A stretch of 64,000 bases of DNA from Flavobacterium fluvii (GCF_900129545.1 NZ_FQWB01000002.1:248001-312000); one strand, 5' to 3'. Positions 37,701 to 46,543 are shown, numbered from the stretch's first letter. Made by a program: numbers and translations. Notes: generated by a model from the sequence alone, not told the origin.

Positions 37701-37964
37701 TCAAGCTACATTGTTGAAGATGGTTCTTATTTAAGATTCAAAACACTTGCTTTAGGTTACAATGTAGATCAAAAATTGGTTACTAAGTGGCACCTTAAAT
37801 CAATGAGATTTTTCGTGTCAGGACAAAATTTATATACCTGGACAAAATATACCGGCCCGGATCCGGAGGTTAATACCAACAGTACAGCACTGACGCCAGG
37901 ATTTGATTATTCGCCTTATCCTCGTGCCCGCACTATTGCTTTTGGAACGAATATAACATTTTAA
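34767..37964 (+). CDS. SusC-like TonB-dependent outer-membrane receptor
   Basis: Outer-membrane importer of oligosaccharides (1065 aa). Signal peptide about 1-33 (ends VQAQ); carboxypeptidase-D-regulatory-like domain from SGSVHDDKKEPLPGVTVSVKG; then the plug with VVVIGYGTMKRKDLTGSV and the family stretch DASATAIYGARGANGVI; then a long 22-strand barrel ending in ITF. It is followed 21 bp later by susD, the usual pair. It is under the HTCS/LacI promoter described at 34531. Substrate specificity cannot be read, but the neighbours indicate a uronate-containing, acetylated and sulfated oligosaccharide. Confidence 0.98.
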   Translation: MKNLNLKYQPLSKVFRHLLVGIFMIMAPGFVQAQSRTISGSVHDDKKEPLPGVTVSVKGTNVAALTDGNGQFNIKADSKDQLVFTYISYESATVTVGDKSSINVTLKSATSALDEVVVIGYGTMKRKDLTGSVGSVSMADINKAPIRSFDDALAGRVAGVQVTSSDGRPGSGVDIVIRGNNSLTQANSPLYVIDGFLIEDPNNNVINPADIESIDILKDASATAIYGARGANGVIVIQTKRGKQGKPVFTFNSTTGVQSSTSRIEVLSPYDYVSYQIEYDPTPVAPVNQPKSPTELYLTGPGRTLDYYKTVSPIDWQDLITRTALYKNNDFAVRGGTEKFKYAASVSATDQDGIVVNSNYKRYQGRLNLDYNITDKLKVGINTNYSFLKQTGLDPTKGDFAGATTSNVFASVWGSRPVPSDDVDLTDAFSDPSITNASDYRMNPIINLENTYEVTETKNFGFNGYLEYLLAKNLKLRSTFGINENRSEKDAFYNTKTSRGRVGSVNGVNGSISNTNYSNWLNENTITWDKTYGKSKITALGGFTAQQRKDWFNGYAETQLKDESLMFDGMGVGLGVPAIVVPTNSKWTMASFLARVNYNYGSKYMITASMRADGSSKFPSQNHWGYFPSGAVAWKFKEENFLKNNKTFSDGKLRASYGQTGNNRVGAYDYLTTYLNTIGSTYSFQDQYNEGVIPNKLGNSDLKWETTEQIDAGIDLGFLNQRITFAADVYKKTTNDLLLRAQIPNSSGFTTAFKNIGSVENKGLELTLNTKNIVTKDFTWTTSANIAFNKNKLLKLNEGQNFMESPVTSYDANTSAYIAKVGEPIGQMYGLEFLGTYKNEDFNTSVNGSGATVYTLKPEIAGNGNVRANIRPGDVKYKDQDGNLNIDKADYTVIGNGAPKHTGGFNNNFTYKNFDLNIFFQWSYGNDVLNVNRAAFDIAGVGAAKNLFEANVVDRWTTTNPNSDIPRVRGFVGSAGGYSSYIVEDGSYLRFKTLALGYNVDQKLVTKWHLKSMRFFVSGQNLYTWTKYTGPDPEVNTNSTALTPGFDYSPYPRARTIAFGTNITF

Positions 37965-37985
37965 TAACCGTAAATTACACTCAAA

Positions 37986-39692
37986 ATGAAAAAGATATAT
38001 ATATTATTGGGCTTGATTACCATGGGGATGAGCTCATGTGAGAGTTTTTTGGATGAACAGCCAATCGATAAAGTGGCAAAAGAACAATTTTATACTGATG
38101 AAGCAGGTTTGATGAAAGGTCTAACCGGGGTATATGATATTTTAGGAGCAACAAAAGTATATGGTACGGATTTTCTTGGACAGATAGAAGCATCTTCGGA
38201 TGAGAGTTATCGTAATCGTTCTGCTGAAACTTCGGGTTTTCCATTAAACCTTTATAATTTTACTGATGGTCAAGTTTCAGCTATGTGGACCCAACTTTAT
38301 GATGGTGTTCAAAGAGCCAATGCTTTCATTGCAGATGTTAATGTGCCAAAAATGGACGAAACCAAACGCCAACAAATGTTGGGAGAGGCATTGTTTTTAA
38401 GAGGTTACTATTATTTTATGTTGGTAAGTAGATGGGGTGATGTGCCTTTGAGGTTGACTCCAACGACAAGTCCTGTAGGAATTGATATGGCCAGAACACC
38501 CAAAGCCGAGGTTTACGCCCAAATATTGAAAGACATGAAGGAGGCCGAAACAAAAGTGGCTACTTCAACGTCAATAGGATATTCAAGCCGTGTTTCAAAA
38601 ACAATAGTTCAAGGGATTCTTGCTAGAGTATGCTTGTATATGGCTGGAAATCCGTTAAATGATACTTCAAAATATGCTGAGGCTTTAGAGTGGACGAAAA
38701 AAGTTATAAATTCTGGTGAGCATGGTTTGAATGTAACTTTTGACACAGATCCTAAGTTTAACAGTTTTAATCAAACAATAGCAACTGTTCCTGTAAATTC
38801 TAATAACGCATACCGTCAAATATTTATAAATCTGGCACAAAATAAGTATGATTTAAAAGAGAATATGTGGGAAATTGAATTTAAAGGGAACCGTACAGAT
38901 TCATACAATGAACTTGGAGGCTTAGGAAGCCAGGTAGGATTTCAGTTTCAGCCGGCAGTAGGCTCGCCTTTTAGAAATTCTATTGGATATGGTTATGGTT
39001 TCGCAAGAGCAACACATCGATTATTCAATAGTTATGATGCTACCGGAAAAGATTTGCGTCGTGATTGGAATTTGTCTACCTATAATTTTAATGGTACTAC
39101 AGGTGCAAGACAAGCAATGGTGAAAACTATTGTATATGGGCGTGAAGCTACGAAATGGAAAAGAGAATATGAAATTACCAATCCTAAAGACCAGAATCAA
39201 AGCAGTATTAATTTTGCTGCCTTGAGATATGCCGATATTCTTTTGATGTTTGCTGAAGCTGAAAATAAGGTACTACATGGACCAAGTGCAGCTGCTTACG
39301 AAGCAGTTAACCAAGTACGTCGCAGAGGGTATGGACTTCCAATAAACACGCCAAGTTTGGTTGCCGACCTACCTGTAGGACTTAACGAAGCGACTTTTCA
39401 ACAATGGATTGAAGACGAGCGTATGCGTGAATTGTGTTTTGAGGGATTACGCCGTATGGATTTGATCCGTTGGGGAAAATATGTTCAAACGATGAATGCT
39501 ATAGGTAATGAAATGGCATCTGCACCTACAGTATTTAATGCTTTAACTGGTCCGTTAGCTGCACAAAATGTACAATACGCTAAGATAGCAGGACAAAGTA
39601 CAGCTCAAAAACACTTATTGTACCCTATTCCTTCTGTAGAAATGTTGTCCAATAAGTTGATAACTCCAGCTGACCAAAACCCAGGTTGGTAA
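37986..39692 (+). CDS. SusD-like surface glycan-binding lipoprotein
   Basis: RagB/SusD family lipoprotein (568 aa) that caps the SusC barrel and captures oligosaccharide at the surface. Lipobox MGMSSC with lipid Cys18, then the canonical start ESFLDEQPIDKVAKEQF. Helical TPR-like elements include ALFLRGYYYFMLVSRWGDVPL, and the C-terminal ERMRELCFEGLRRMDLIRWGKY stretch is diagnostic. It follows susC directly and is separated from the enzyme genes by a hairpin (39711-39753), which would lower expression of the genes behind it. Confidence 0.97.
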   Translation: MKKIYILLGLITMGMSSCESFLDEQPIDKVAKEQFYTDEAGLMKGLTGVYDILGATKVYGTDFLGQIEASSDESYRNRSAETSGFPLNLYNFTDGQVSAMWTQLYDGVQRANAFIADVNVPKMDETKRQQMLGEALFLRGYYYFMLVSRWGDVPLRLTPTTSPVGIDMARTPKAEVYAQILKDMKEAETKVATSTSIGYSSRVSKTIVQGILARVCLYMAGNPLNDTSKYAEALEWTKKVINSGEHGLNVTFDTDPKFNSFNQTIATVPVNSNNAYRQIFINLAQNKYDLKENMWEIEFKGNRTDSYNELGGLGSQVGFQFQPAVGSPFRNSIGYGYGFARATHRLFNSYDATGKDLRRDWNLSTYNFNGTTGARQAMVKTIVYGREATKWKREYEITNPKDQNQSSINFAALRYADILLMFAEAENKVLHGPSAAAYEAVNQVRRRGYGLPINTPSLVADLPVGLNEATFQQWIEDERMRELCFEGLRRMDLIRWGKYVQTMNAIGNEMASAPTVFNALTGPLAAQNVQYAKIAGQSTAQKHLLYPIPSVEMLSNKLITPADQNPGW

Positions 39693-39710
39693 AATCTAGT
39701 TTAATAATTA

Positions 39711-39754
39711 AAAAAGTTGGTAAAATGGTACAAAGTATTTTTACCAACTTTTTT
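39711..39754 (+). terminator. Terminator or attenuator after susD
   Basis: Stem AAAAAGTTGGTAAAA (39711-39725) / TTTTACCAACTTTTT (39739-39753), 15 bp, 13-base loop, ending in a T-run, only 18 bp before the GH88 start. No promoter box is visible in this short gap, so the GH88 gene probably depends on read-through. Confidence 0.85.
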
Positions 39755-39771
39755 ATCACATTTTAATATTC

Positions 39772-40989
39772 ATGAAAACAATTCAGTACTATTTGGTACT
39801 ATTGTCCTTTTGCGGCTTATCTGTTTCTGCCCAGAAAGACAATAGCAAGGATCATTTTGCCATGCAAAAACTGATCCAAGACAATTTTGTATTTGCCGAA
39901 AAGCAGTATCAATATTTAGAAAAGGCAACACCGGCAAATGAAATGCCAAAAACATTTGAGAACAACAAAAATGTTAGTTCTGATGTGTATTGGTGGTGCA
40001 GCGGTTTTTATCCCGGGACACTTTTGTATATCTATGAATATACCAAAAAGCCTTTGATTCTCGATGAAGCCAAGAAAAGACTTGCCATATTGGACACCGT
40101 AAAATATTATACAAAAAACCATGATTTGGGCTTTATGATGTATTGCAGTTTTGGGAACGCCTATCGATTGACCAAAAACGAGGAATACAAAAAGGTGATT
40201 CTTCAATCTTCCAAATCATTGGCAACCCGATACCGCCCCGATGCCAAAGTGATTCAGTCATGGGAAGTTAGCGATGATGGATTGCGAAACGGAAAAGGTT
40301 TTGTAGGTCCAGTAATTATTGACAATATGATGAACCTTGAAATGTTGGAATGGGCGAGCCAGAACAGTTCCGACAAAAGTTTTGCCAACATTGCGGAAAC
40401 TCATGCCAATACGACGATTAAAAATCATTTCAGACCGGATTTCAGCAGTTATCATGTGTTGGATTATAATTTAAAAACAGGAGAAGTTCTTAAAAAAGTT
40501 ACGGCTCAGGGATATGCTGATTCCAGTGCATGGAGCAGGGGACAAGGATGGGCATTGTATGGTTATACCATGATGTACCGTTTTACCAAAAATCCTGCTT
40601 ATTTAAAACAAGCACAAGGAATTGCCAAGTTTATACTGAACAATCCTAATTTACCTGCTGACAAGGTTCCATATTGGGATTTTGATGCTCCGAATATTCC
40701 TAATGCGTTGCGCGATGTGTCGGCGGCAACCATTTATGCCTCTGCATTTTTGGAATTGGGACAATACACTTCGGGAAAGGAAAAGAAGAATTATGTTGAT
40801 GTTGCCAAAACTATCTTGAAATCATTATCGACTCCTAAATACAGAGCGCAATTGGGTTCTAATGGAGGGTATCTGTTAATGCACAGTGTAGGTTCAATTC
40901 CACATAATGGGGAAATTGATGTTCCGCTTACCTATGCCGATTATTATTTCCTGGAAGCATTATTGAGATATAAAAAATGGTATTTATAA
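39772..40989 (+). CDS. GH88 unsaturated glucuronyl hydrolase
   Basis: Exported (signal peptide 1-20) enzyme of 405 aa with an (alpha/alpha)6 barrel. It adds water to the double bond of 4,5-unsaturated uronic acids at the non-reducing ends of lyase products and so releases them. Asp118 in NHDLGFMMY and Asp184 in IIDNMMNLEMLEW match the two essential Asp of characterised unsaturated glucuronyl hydrolases (66 residues apart here, 61 in the Bacillus enzyme). SAWSRGQGWALYG is also typical. It resembles GH88 more than GH105 because of the NHDLGF block. It links the PL8 lyases to KduI/KduD. First gene after the susD terminator. Confidence 0.93.
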   Translation: MKTIQYYLVLLSFCGLSVSAQKDNSKDHFAMQKLIQDNFVFAEKQYQYLEKATPANEMPKTFENNKNVSSDVYWWCSGFYPGTLLYIYEYTKKPLILDEAKKRLAILDTVKYYTKNHDLGFMMYCSFGNAYRLTKNEEYKKVILQSSKSLATRYRPDAKVIQSWEVSDDGLRNGKGFVGPVIIDNMMNLEMLEWASQNSSDKSFANIAETHANTTIKNHFRPDFSSYHVLDYNLKTGEVLKKVTAQGYADSSAWSRGQGWALYGYTMMYRFTKNPAYLKQAQGIAKFILNNPNLPADKVPYWDFDAPNIPNALRDVSAATIYASAFLELGQYTSGKEKKNYVDVAKTILKSLSTPKYRAQLGSNGGYLLMHSVGSIPHNGEIDVPLTYADYYFLEALLRYKKWYL

Positions 40990-41010
40990 CTTGGGAGTAA
41001 GTTGTAAATT

Positions 41011-41106
41011 CAAAAACACATAGAAACATGGTTTATTAGTTTATAAAAAATTATAAATAGATTTAATTTAAAAACAACTTTAAAATCTGTGTTCTATGTG
41101 TTTTTG
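41011..41106. repeat. Dispersed inverted repeat, copy 2 (ACACATAGAAA type)
   Basis: Perfect 15-bp inverted arms CAAAAACACATAGAA (41011-41025) and TTCTATGTGTTTTTG (41092-41106) enclose 66 AT-rich bases. The arm core ACACATAGAAA also occurs in the element at 7891-7984. It fills most of the gap between the GH88 and beta-helix genes. Confidence 0.6.
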
Positions 41107-41185
41107 TATTTTTACTACTATTAGGAAACAAGTTATTACTTTAAAAAAATAAAGAGATTCATTAAAAGGGCTAAATATTGATATT

Positions 41186-42769
41186 ATGTTAGAATCGATT
41201 AGGATATACAACAACAATATAAGACAGATTCAAAAGGGATTTATTCTTCTTTTGAATCTGTTTGCCATAACAACGGTTTCTGCCCAGCAGGAAGCCAAAA
41301 TATTCGAAGCGTACAAGAAAGACCGAAGTCTCTTGCCTGATTTCTCTTATGCAGGGTATCATCAGGGGGAAAAGAATATCCCGAATATCACCGATTATAA
41401 ATATTTTGATGTTACCGATTTTGGTGCCAAGCCCAATGATGGTAAATCAGATAAAATAGCGATACAATTAGCCATTGATGCTGCCAATAAAAACGGTTCC
41501 GGAATTGTTTTTTTTCCCAAAGGAAGATTTTTGGTTAATGAAGATGGTGATCTCACAAATTCTATTATTTCAAAAAAGAGTAATATTATTTTCAGGGGAA
41601 GTGGTTCCGGTCCGGGAGGAACGGAGTTGTATATGAAAAATAACCTTCCGCCGGCAAATCCGACTCAAATGTGGACCGTTCCACCTTTATTTATTTTTAC
41701 GAGTTCCGGTTCCGATAAAAAAATAGGGCAGGTTACTGCAGCGGCTTCTGTTGGTGATTTGACTATTCAAGTAAACACAACCGAAGGTTTGGCAGCAGGC
41801 GACTGGATTATGCTAAAATTATTAGATAATGATAAAGATTTAATTGCATCCGAATTAAAATACAATAAAGTAGAACCGGAGTGGACCAATCTTGTAGAAA
41901 AAGGAATAAGTGTAAAGGTCTTTTATCAGATTAAAAATATAAAGAAGGGGAAGCTAACATTGTATGCCCCCATTTCATATCCAATTGATCCAAAATACAA
42001 TTGGGAAGTCTATAAATATGCCAACAGTGAAGAGATTGGGATAGAAGATATTGCGTTTGTGGGCAATTGGACCGAAAAATTTGTGCATCACCGTTCCTGG
42101 AAAGACGATAGTGGTTATACGATACTGAATATTAGGAAAACCACTAATTCATGGATGAAAAATTGCCGTTTTACCAATTGTAGTGTTGCAGCCACAATTG
42201 GCCAAAGTGCCAATATCACGGTCGTAAACTGTAAAATTGACGGTAATGCAGGTCATCAGGCCATAAATTCTAACGGTTCTACCAATGTGCTGATTGCCAA
42301 TTGTGTTGACGAGGCTTCGCAATGGCATTCTTTTGGTTCTTCCAATGGATCAATGAATACCGTAATTTGGAAATGTACTTATCCCGCCACTACTTGTTTT
42401 GAGTCACACTCGAGCCAACCCAGAAATACATTGCTTGATGATGTCGAAGGTGGTTTGCTAAATGGCCGTGCCGGCGGTGCGATGGAAAATATGCCCAATC
42501 ACATGCAGGGTTTGGTTTTATGGAATTATAAGCAAACTAATGAGCCAGTAAAAGATTTTGAATTTTGGCCCCCTTCAGCGGTGTTTGAATGGTGGAAAAT
42601 TCCTAATCCCATAATTGTAGGTTTTACAAGTAAGGGAACCACTTTTAAAATGGAACAATTGGGACAGTCCGAATCCATTGGTACAGCTGTTGAACCCGCT
42701 TCTTTGTATTTGGCTCAATTGAAATTAAGATTGGGTAAATTACCCAAATGGATTAAAGAAAAGAATTAA
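41186..42769 (+). CDS. Right-handed beta-helix protein (DUF4955-like), paralogue 2
   Basis: Exported beta-helix protein (527 aa). The leader is long (hydrophobic 18-33, cut near VSAQ) and the start ATG at 41186 is the only good one. LPDFSYAGYH lies at 50-59, then DVTDFGAKPNDGKSD and GSGIVFFPKGRF (pectate-lyase-3-like opening), Asn-rich coils (NITVVNCKIDG, NVLIANCVDEA), and the same C-terminal SLYLAQLKLRL as the 588-aa protein at 31116. The middle differs strongly from its paralogue (HHRSWKDDSGY, GHQAINSNGS), so the two may cut different linkages. It sits between GH88 and the SASA esterase. A lyase or glycosidase is expected; the family number is not known to me. Confidence 0.72.
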   Translation: MLESIRIYNNNIRQIQKGFILLLNLFAITTVSAQQEAKIFEAYKKDRSLLPDFSYAGYHQGEKNIPNITDYKYFDVTDFGAKPNDGKSDKIAIQLAIDAANKNGSGIVFFPKGRFLVNEDGDLTNSIISKKSNIIFRGSGSGPGGTELYMKNNLPPANPTQMWTVPPLFIFTSSGSDKKIGQVTAAASVGDLTIQVNTTEGLAAGDWIMLKLLDNDKDLIASELKYNKVEPEWTNLVEKGISVKVFYQIKNIKKGKLTLYAPISYPIDPKYNWEVYKYANSEEIGIEDIAFVGNWTEKFVHHRSWKDDSGYTILNIRKTTNSWMKNCRFTNCSVAATIGQSANITVVNCKIDGNAGHQAINSNGSTNVLIANCVDEASQWHSFGSSNGSMNTVIWKCTYPATTCFESHSSQPRNTLLDDVEGGLLNGRAGGAMENMPNHMQGLVLWNYKQTNEPVKDFEFWPPSAVFEWWKIPNPIIVGFTSKGTTFKMEQLGQSESIGTAVEPASLYLAQLKLRLGKLPKWIKEKN

Positions 42770-42857
42770 TCCAAGACTTTTCAACGAGTTCAGAATAGCT
42801 TTTTAAACTACATTTTAAATGATTAAATTAATTAACTAACTCCAAAAATAACCAAAT

Positions 42858-44291
42858 ATGAAAATACATAAACAAGTAATTATTTATCTAATTTGCTTTA
42901 CTTTCTTTGGAAGTACAGCTTTTAGTGCCATCAAACTTCCCTATTTATTTTCGGATAATATGGTATTGCAACAACAATCGCATCCCTTGATTTGGGGTTG
43001 GAGTACGGCAGGTGCTAAAGTAAGTCTTGTCACATCTTGGAATAAAAAGAAGATTACGATCACTGCCGATTCAAAAGGTAAATGGAAGGCAAACGTTGCG
43101 ACTCCTGCAGCGGGAGGCCCTTTTGAAATAAAAATAAGTGAAGCCAACAACAGCATCACTATTAAAAATGTTTTGATAGGTGAAGTATGGCTTTGCAGCG
43201 GGCAAAGTAATATGGAGATGCCAATGAAGGGCTTCATGGGGCAGCCTATTCTTGGTGCAAGCGAAGCCATTTTTGATTCAGCCAATGACAAAATCAGGGT
43301 GTACACCGTACCAAAAGCAGTTCAGAGAGAGGCTCAGGATGATTCCAATAAAGCCACTTGGAACGAAGCTGAACCCGAATCGGTTGCTAATTTTAGCGCC
43401 ACTGCCTATTACTTCGGTAGATTATTGTATGCCAAGTTAAAAGTGCCAATTGGTCTAGTGTGCAGCAGCTATGGTGGTACGCCCATAGAAGGATTTATGG
43501 ATGAAGAAGCATTGAAACCATTTCCAGATGTTACCTCTTTTCCATCAAAAACGGATACTTCACAAAAAATCGATAATAAAAATGCCACTGCAGTTTATAA
43601 TGCTATGTTGTATCCTTTGTTGGGTTATACCTTTAAAGGCTGTATCTGGTATCAGGGAGAAAGCAATTACAACAAGCCGAAGCAATACGAAACCTTGTTT
43701 CCTGCTTTTGTGAAAATGTTGAGAACAAAATCAAACGACGAAAATCTTCCGTTTTACTATGTGCAAATTGCACCGTACAAAAATAAAATAATTGAATCCG
43801 ACCCAAAGTTGCATTCGGCTTATTTGCGAGATGCCCAAAGAAAAGCATTGGCGGTAATTCCAAACAGCGGTATGGCTGTGACATTGGATATTGGTAATGA
43901 AGTTTTCATTCATCCCTGGGATAAGGAAACTGTGGGCAAACGTTTGGCATATATGGCATTGGCCAAAACTTATGGTTTAAAAGGATTTCCGTATGCCTCT
44001 CCAATGTATGAATCGGTAAGTTTTGCCGGTAATGTGGCAACTGTCCAATTCAGCAATACGGCAAACGGTTTCACTTCTTACGGAAAGCCGTTGAGCAATT
44101 TTGAAATTGCCGGAGCCGATAAGGTTTTTCATCCGGCAAAAGCGGTAATCACAAAAGGGGTATTAACTGTATCATCGGAAGAGGTTCCTAATCCTGTAGC
44201 TGTTCGATATGCGTTTAAAGATTTTGTGGTGGGCGACTTGTTTAACACCGAAGGATTTCCTGCTAGCAGTTTCAGAACCGATGATTGGTAG
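42858..44291 (+). CDS. Sialate-O-acetylesterase-like (SASA) carbohydrate esterase
   Basis: Exported acetylesterase of the SASA group (477 aa). Signal peptide about 1-25, then the standard opening LPYLFSDNMVLQQ and a beta-sandwich (WGWSTAGAKVSL). The SGNH core has the nucleophile Ser117 in GEVWLCSGQSNMEMP and CIWYQGESN, and a HPWDKETVGKRLA block supplies the catalytic His region. Despite the family name, PUL members usually remove acetyl from plant or algal glycans. It follows the second beta-helix gene by 88 bp and precedes another esterase gene. Confidence 0.92.
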   Translation: MKIHKQVIIYLICFTFFGSTAFSAIKLPYLFSDNMVLQQQSHPLIWGWSTAGAKVSLVTSWNKKKITITADSKGKWKANVATPAAGGPFEIKISEANNSITIKNVLIGEVWLCSGQSNMEMPMKGFMGQPILGASEAIFDSANDKIRVYTVPKAVQREAQDDSNKATWNEAEPESVANFSATAYYFGRLLYAKLKVPIGLVCSSYGGTPIEGFMDEEALKPFPDVTSFPSKTDTSQKIDNKNATAVYNAMLYPLLGYTFKGCIWYQGESNYNKPKQYETLFPAFVKMLRTKSNDENLPFYYVQIAPYKNKIIESDPKLHSAYLRDAQRKALAVIPNSGMAVTLDIGNEVFIHPWDKETVGKRLAYMALAKTYGLKGFPYASPMYESVSFAGNVATVQFSNTANGFTSYGKPLSNFEIAGADKVFHPAKAVITKGVLTVSSEEVPNPVAVRYAFKDFVVGDLFNTEGFPASSFRTDDW

Positions 44292-44333
44292 TGATTGTCT
44301 AATTGAAAAAATACATTTTCAAAACCAAATTTT

Positions 44334-45281
44334 ATGAACGAATCAATTAATTTATATCAAAAAGCATCCTCATTAATTTTATTCTTTGGAATGAGTGTTT
44401 CTTCTTTTTCGCAAAGCAATGAAATAAAATTATGGGACAAAATCCCCAATTCTATAGAAGCTGAAGGATATCTAGAAGAAACAAGAATTGACAAGGATTA
44501 CAATGTCTCAATAATTCAAAAAGTGACGGAGCCAACCTTAAAATGTTTTTTGGCAAACAACAAGGGAGGTAAAAATACAGCAGTAATTATTTGCCCAGGT
44601 GGAGCTTATTCTCATTTGTCTCATGAAGATGAGGGTGATAAAGTAGCCAAATGGCTTCAGTCTATTGGAATTTCGGCTTTTGTTTTGAAGTACAGGCTTC
44701 CAAGCGATGTCATTATGGAAAACAAAACTATCGGTCCGTTGCAGGATGCTCAGGAAGCGATACGAACTTTACGCCGAAATGCTGACAAATGGAATCTTGA
44801 TACCTCAAAAATTGGTATCATGGGCTTTTCGGCAGGAGGACATTTGGCGGCTACTTTGTCCACACATTACAATGACAAAGTGTATGAATCCAAAGACAAT
44901 ACCAGCGCACGTCCCGATTTCTCTATTTTGATTTATCCGGTAATTTCTATGGAAGACGGAATTACGCACGGTGGGTCAAAAGAAAATCTTTTAGGAAAAA
45001 TCGCCAGCAGTGAAATGATTGCCAAATATTCGAATGAAAAACAGGTTACCCAAACCACGCCAAAAACATTTTTAATGCATGCTACCGACGACAAATCGGT
45101 GCCGGTTGAAAACAGCATCAATTATTATTTGGCATTAAAGCAAAATAAAGTTCCGGTCGAAATGCATTTGTATGAAAATGGCGGACATGGTTTTGGTTTG
45201 GGAACTGTAGGAACCAATAAATATTGGCCAAGTGCCTGCGAAAAATGGTTAGCTGAAAATGATTTGATTAAAATCCCATAA
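44334..45281 (+). CDS. Alpha/beta-hydrolase esterase (acetylxylan-esterase-like)
   Basis: Exported alpha/beta hydrolase (315 aa). An N-terminal hydrophobic leader (ending near SFSQ) is followed by the oxyanion region CPGGAYSHLSH, the nucleophile Ser166 in GFSAGGH, an acid in HATDDKSVP and the His in NGGHGFG. This pattern is shared by the BD-FAE/Axe-like esterases of Bacteroidota PULs, which remove acetyl or feruloyl groups. It lies 42 bp behind the SASA esterase gene. With three CE12-like domains on the other arm of the locus, the substrate must be heavily esterified. Confidence 0.88.
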   Translation: MNESINLYQKASSLILFFGMSVSSFSQSNEIKLWDKIPNSIEAEGYLEETRIDKDYNVSIIQKVTEPTLKCFLANNKGGKNTAVIICPGGAYSHLSHEDEGDKVAKWLQSIGISAFVLKYRLPSDVIMENKTIGPLQDAQEAIRTLRRNADKWNLDTSKIGIMGFSAGGHLAATLSTHYNDKVYESKDNTSARPDFSILIYPVISMEDGITHGGSKENLLGKIASSEMIAKYSNEKQVTQTTPKTFLMHATDDKSVPVENSINYYLALKQNKVPVEMHLYENGGHGFGLGTVGTNKYWPSACEKWLAENDLIKIP

Positions 45282-45395
45282 GAAGTCACAGTCAATTTGA
45301 AATCCGATAGATTTTAAAACGAGTACTAAAAATCGTTTCAGAACAATTTGAAATGTTAATAGGATATAATATTGATATTGATTAAAAAGATAAAA

Positions 45396-46508
45396 ATGAA
45401 AAAATATTTTACAATTACTTTGACTTTGCTGCTACAGTTGATAAGCGTTCAATTGAGTTGGGGGCAAAAAACAGATTCACTGAACCCGATTTATTCACAG
45501 TTGGGAGAAGCATACAGAACACCCGCCTTTTCCATGAAAGGGTATTGGGTATGGTGTAGCAGTATTGTAAAAGGGGATGACAAGAAATATCATATGTACG
45601 CCTCCCGTTGGCCTGATAGCATAGTGTTTCATCCGGGCTGGATGGTTGCTTCAGAAGTGGTGCATGCGATATCTGATAAACCCGAAGGACCTTACACATT
45701 TTCTGATGTGGCTTTGCCTGCTCGTGGTGCGCAATACTGGGATGGGCGCTCTACACACAACCCCCGTATATTCAGATACAAAAACAAGTATGTGATGTAC
45801 TATATGGGCTCTACGCATCCGTTTGAAGAACCTAATAAAATAGATTTTACGCTGAGCAGTAAATGGTGTATTGTTGGCCGAAGCAACAAACGGGTAGGAG
45901 TAGCTATTGCTGATTCGCCTTATGGTCCTTGGAAACGTTTTGATGAGCCGGTATTGGATACAAAGCCGGATACTTTTTACAGTTTTCTTACTTCCAATCC
46001 GAGTCCGATTATTGAAGAAGACGGTTCGGTATTAATGATGTTTAAAGCACGAAGTTATGTGGGTAACGACAAGTATTCGGGCATGTGTTTTGGATTGGCC
46101 CGTGCCAAAAGTATTTATGACAAGTTTGAAGTATTAAACAACAAACAACCAGTATTGGGCGGCCTTGATCAGCCAGAAATAGAAGACCCCTTCTTTTGGA
46201 AGGATAAGAAAGGCTATCATGTAATTTTCAAAGACCATGTAGGCAAATATACAGATGAGAAACACTCAGGTGTGTTGGCTGACTCCAAAGATGCTATTCA
46301 TTGGACAGTTGCAGCTTCGCCTAAAGCTTATTCGAGAACGCTTCATTACAATGATGGCAAGACCGAAACGATGGGACAACTGGAAAGACCTTTTATCTAT
46401 TTTGAAAATGGAAAACCTGCTTATTTCTTTTTTGCCACGATGGATGGTCCGGGTGGTTTTGAATACGGTACACACTCCTGGAATGTTGTCGTGCCTTTCA
46501 AGAAGTAG
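45396..46508 (+). CDS. Five-bladed beta-propeller glycoside hydrolase (GH43/GH117-like)
   Basis: Exported protein of 370 aa; ATG at 45396 gives a clean leader (MKKYFTITLTLLLQ, cut near SWGQ), better than the upstream TTG at 45372. The sequence has propeller blades with Trp/Asp-rich turns: WCSSIVKGDDKKYHMYASRW, HNPRIFRYKNKYVMYYMGS, SNPSPIIEEDGSVLMMFKAR and EDPFFWKDKKGYHVIFKDH. These recall clan GH-F and related exo-hydrolases. I cannot place it in a numbered family, and the catalytic acids are not certain. It sits directly before the AC-type PL8 gene (35-bp gap), so exo-action on lyase products is plausible. Confidence 0.75.
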   Translation: MKKYFTITLTLLLQLISVQLSWGQKTDSLNPIYSQLGEAYRTPAFSMKGYWVWCSSIVKGDDKKYHMYASRWPDSIVFHPGWMVASEVVHAISDKPEGPYTFSDVALPARGAQYWDGRSTHNPRIFRYKNKYVMYYMGSTHPFEEPNKIDFTLSSKWCIVGRSNKRVGVAIADSPYGPWKRFDEPVLDTKPDTFYSFLTSNPSPIIEEDGSVLMMFKARSYVGNDKYSGMCFGLARAKSIYDKFEVLNNKQPVLGGLDQPEIEDPFFWKDKKGYHVIFKDHVGKYTDEKHSGVLADSKDAIHWTVAASPKAYSRTLHYNDGKTETMGQLERPFIYFENGKPAYFFFATMDGPGGFEYGTHSWNVVVPFKK

Positions 46509-46543
46509 AATAGAAAATGTTATAAATAACAAGTAAACGCAAT

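Noticed and set aside
41011..41106. Inverted repeat taken as a terminator after GH88
   Set aside because: The loop is 66 bases and no compact stem with T-run is formed; the shared arm sequence with 7891-7984 fits a dispersed repeat better.
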